Shown in pieces: positions 60,866 through 61,989 of a stretch of 61,989 nt of DNA. A program made the translations under genes and the position numbers. The notes beneath the pieces are model-generated. The model was not told where the DNA came from and made no database searches. It saw only the letters and a program-made list of their open reading frames with translations. Numbering within the stretch: position 1 is the stretch's first letter; every line of letters begins with the position of its first letter. Origin of the DNA: Lacicoccus alkaliphilus DSM 16010. Lineage in GTDB: Bacteria; Bacillota; Bacilli; Staphylococcales; Salinicoccaceae. The stretch is taken from assembly GCF_900142805.1 (NCBI RefSeq), contig NZ_FRCF01000012.1, positions 14,561 through 76,549 of the forward strand, written 5' to 3'.

Positions 60866-61855
60866 ATGAAGGCAGTCTATCATCAAGGTGAACAGAGTTT
60901 AAAAGGCGTGAAATATGGTGAAGTTGAAATTGACGGGCTGGGGGATAAGGACGTTAAAGTGAAGCTGAAGGCGGCGGGCCTCAACCACCGCGATCTCTTC
61001 ATCCCGGGCCGTCATGATGAGAATGATCCGGCACTTGTGCTCGGCTCGGATGGTGCGGGCATCATCGAGGCAGTCGGCAGCGGCGTCGAAAACGTCAAAG
61101 TGGGGGATGAAGTGATCATCAACCCGGCCCTTGGATGGAAGGAAAATGATGCGGCTCCGCCGGAAGGTTTTGAAATCGTAGGCTTCCCCTTCAACGGCAC
61201 TTTCTCAGAATACATCGTGCTGCCGGGGGAAAACGTTATGCCGAAGCCCGGTCATTTGAACTGGGAGGAAGCAGGCGTATTGGCACTGTCGGCGATGACG
61301 GCCTACAGGGCTTTATTCACAAGGGCGAAAGTGGAAAGCGGCATGACGGTACTGATTCCGGGTGCCACGGGCGGCGCCGGGACATTCCTGCTGCAGTTCG
61401 CGAAAGCGGCCGGGGCGACAGTCTATGTAACGTCACGTTCTGAAGAGAAGCGTGAAGCGGCGCTCGAACTCGGCGCGGATCAGGCGATCGACAGCGAGAC
61501 TGATTGGGATGAAGCGCTGGATGGTGAGAAGGTCGATGTCGTGATCGAGAGTGTCGGCGCGGTGACGTTCAACAAATCCGTCGACCAGCTGAAGAAAGGC
61601 GGCACACTCGTTGCATTCGGCGCCTCCGCAGGAGACACCGTCGACTTCAACCTCCGCAAATTCTTCTACGGGCAGTACAATCTGCTCGGCTCGACGATGG
61701 CGAGCACCGAAGAGCTTGAAGAAATGCTGGAATTCATCGAGAAGCATGACATCAATCCCGTGATGGATAAAAGTTATCCGCTGGAGGAGTTTGAAGCGGC
61801 GTTCGAGAGATTGGACAAAGCCGGCATGATGGGTAAGATTGCGTTTACGATGTAA
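60866..61855 (+). CDS. MDR-family zinc-binding-type dehydrogenase/quinone oxidoreductase
   Basis: A 329-aa medium-chain oxidoreductase. The GroES-like N-domain has AAGLNHRDLFIPGRH and LGSDGAGIIEAVG. The Rossmann loop is PGATGGAGTFLLQFAKAAGA near residue 155, followed by VYVTSRSEEKREAALELGAD. The catalytic zinc Cys is absent (NHRD instead of CGTD) and there is no structural four-Cys lobe, so it looks like the YogA/quinone-oxidoreductase branch. RBS CAGGAGG. Terminator at 61869. Confidence 0.85.
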   Translation: MKAVYHQGEQSLKGVKYGEVEIDGLGDKDVKVKLKAAGLNHRDLFIPGRHDENDPALVLGSDGAGIIEAVGSGVENVKVGDEVIINPALGWKENDAAPPEGFEIVGFPFNGTFSEYIVLPGENVMPKPGHLNWEEAGVLALSAMTAYRALFTRAKVESGMTVLIPGATGGAGTFLLQFAKAAGATVYVTSRSEEKREAALELGADQAIDSETDWDEALDGEKVDVVIESVGAVTFNKSVDQLKKGGTLVAFGASAGDTVDFNLRKFFYGQYNLLGSTMASTEELEEMLEFIEKHDINPVMDKSYPLEEFEAAFERLDKAGMMGKIAFTM

Positions 61856-61868
61856 TTATGGAATAAAG

Positions 61869-61910
61869 ACAGGCGGCTGCACCCTAATATGGGACCAGCC
61901 GCCTGTTTTT
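61869..61910 (+). terminator. Terminator after the MDR oxidoreductase gene
   Basis: Perfect 11-bp stem ACAGGCGGCTG / CAGCCGCCTGT followed by TTTT. Confidence 0.9.
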
Positions 61911-61912
61911 CG

Positions 61913-61989
61913 TTGTCCCTGCTCATTCGTGATGATATTCCGTCCTGAATGAGCAGAATTTCATTGTCCCTGCTCATTCGTGATGATAT
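61913..61989. repeat. 51-bp-period tandem repeat at right edge
   Basis: A 26-bp block TTGTCCCTGCTCATTC... ending GATGATAT is present at 61913-61938 and again, identical, at 61964-61989, exactly 51 bp apart; the array runs off the window. Within the unit GAATGAGCAG and CTGCTCATTC are perfect inverted arms. On the minus strand each unit reads as 17 stop-free codons (MSRDNEILLIQDGISSR). Confidence 0.9.

Overview
The window reads as a chromosomal segment of a moderately halophilic member of the Staphylococcaceae, most likely Salinicoccus or a close relative. The core gene order purB, (M15 peptidase), pcrB, pcrA, ligA, camS, putP, gatC, gatA, gatB, ..., dagK, ..., rlmD is the staphylococcal one. 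So is the block pncB, nadE, UPF0316 protein, NETI protein ahead of purB. The DNA is clearly richer in G+C than Staphylococcus proper, and several exported lipoproteins carry long Glu/Ser/Asp-rich linkers, as is common in salt-tolerant species. The genus is an inference, since no rRNA lies in the window. No tRNA, rRNA, prophage, insertion sequence or CRISPR array was seen.

Layout. 1-8 kb: a NatA/NatB-type ABC exporter on the minus strand, a BmrA-type exporter with a VanZ-family gene, an orphan ferric-siderophore lipoprotein, an M23 peptidase-like protein and an AlkA glycosylase. 8-15.7 kb: small conserved proteins, divergent nagA and nagE for N-acetylglucosamine use, an iron alcohol dehydrogenase, a Nudix/opine-dehydrogenase pair, a metal-binding HMA protein, a YdaT-like stress protein and a YjbQ protein. 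15.7-20 kb: a 51-bp tandem repeat array, a zinc-binding lipoprotein gene whose promoter contains a Zur box, rpmG and a divergent folD. 20-26 kb: an NAD salvage neighbourhood (MFS, pncA and ppaC on minus; pncB, nadE, UPF0316 and NETI on plus). 26-41.4 kb: a PQQ-type sugar dehydrogenase lipoprotein, then the purB to gatB housekeeping block. 41.4-49.8 kb: a methyltransferase, glutathione-independent formaldehyde dehydrogenase, an unknown anchored protein and a GrpB-family protein placed between gatB and dagK, then a 5'-nucleotidase, rlmD and a GNAT protein. 49.8-54.1 kb: a Fur-type iron(III) ABC transporter locus (fbpC, fbpA, fbpB). 54.1-62 kb: a TPP riboswitch driving tenA, a baeRF-family protein, small unknown genes, a DUF429 protein, two MFS exporters and an MDR oxidoreductase.

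Metal-responsive control recurs. A Zur box fills the spacer of the zinc lipoprotein promoter, two Fur-like boxes flank fbpC, and an FNR/CRP-type palindrome is centred at -41.5 from a predicted start upstream of the HMA protein. Three genes touch thiamine: a thiamine-binding-family protein, YjbQ, and riboswitch-controlled tenA.

The most unusual feature is a set of tandem repeats with the same 51-bp period (17 codons). They occur at both extreme ends of the window and in one internal intergenic array. The two end arrays are recognisably the same family, so the window is probably a whole contig that broke at these repeats. Functions were assigned by reading translated proteins and motifs; no database search was run.
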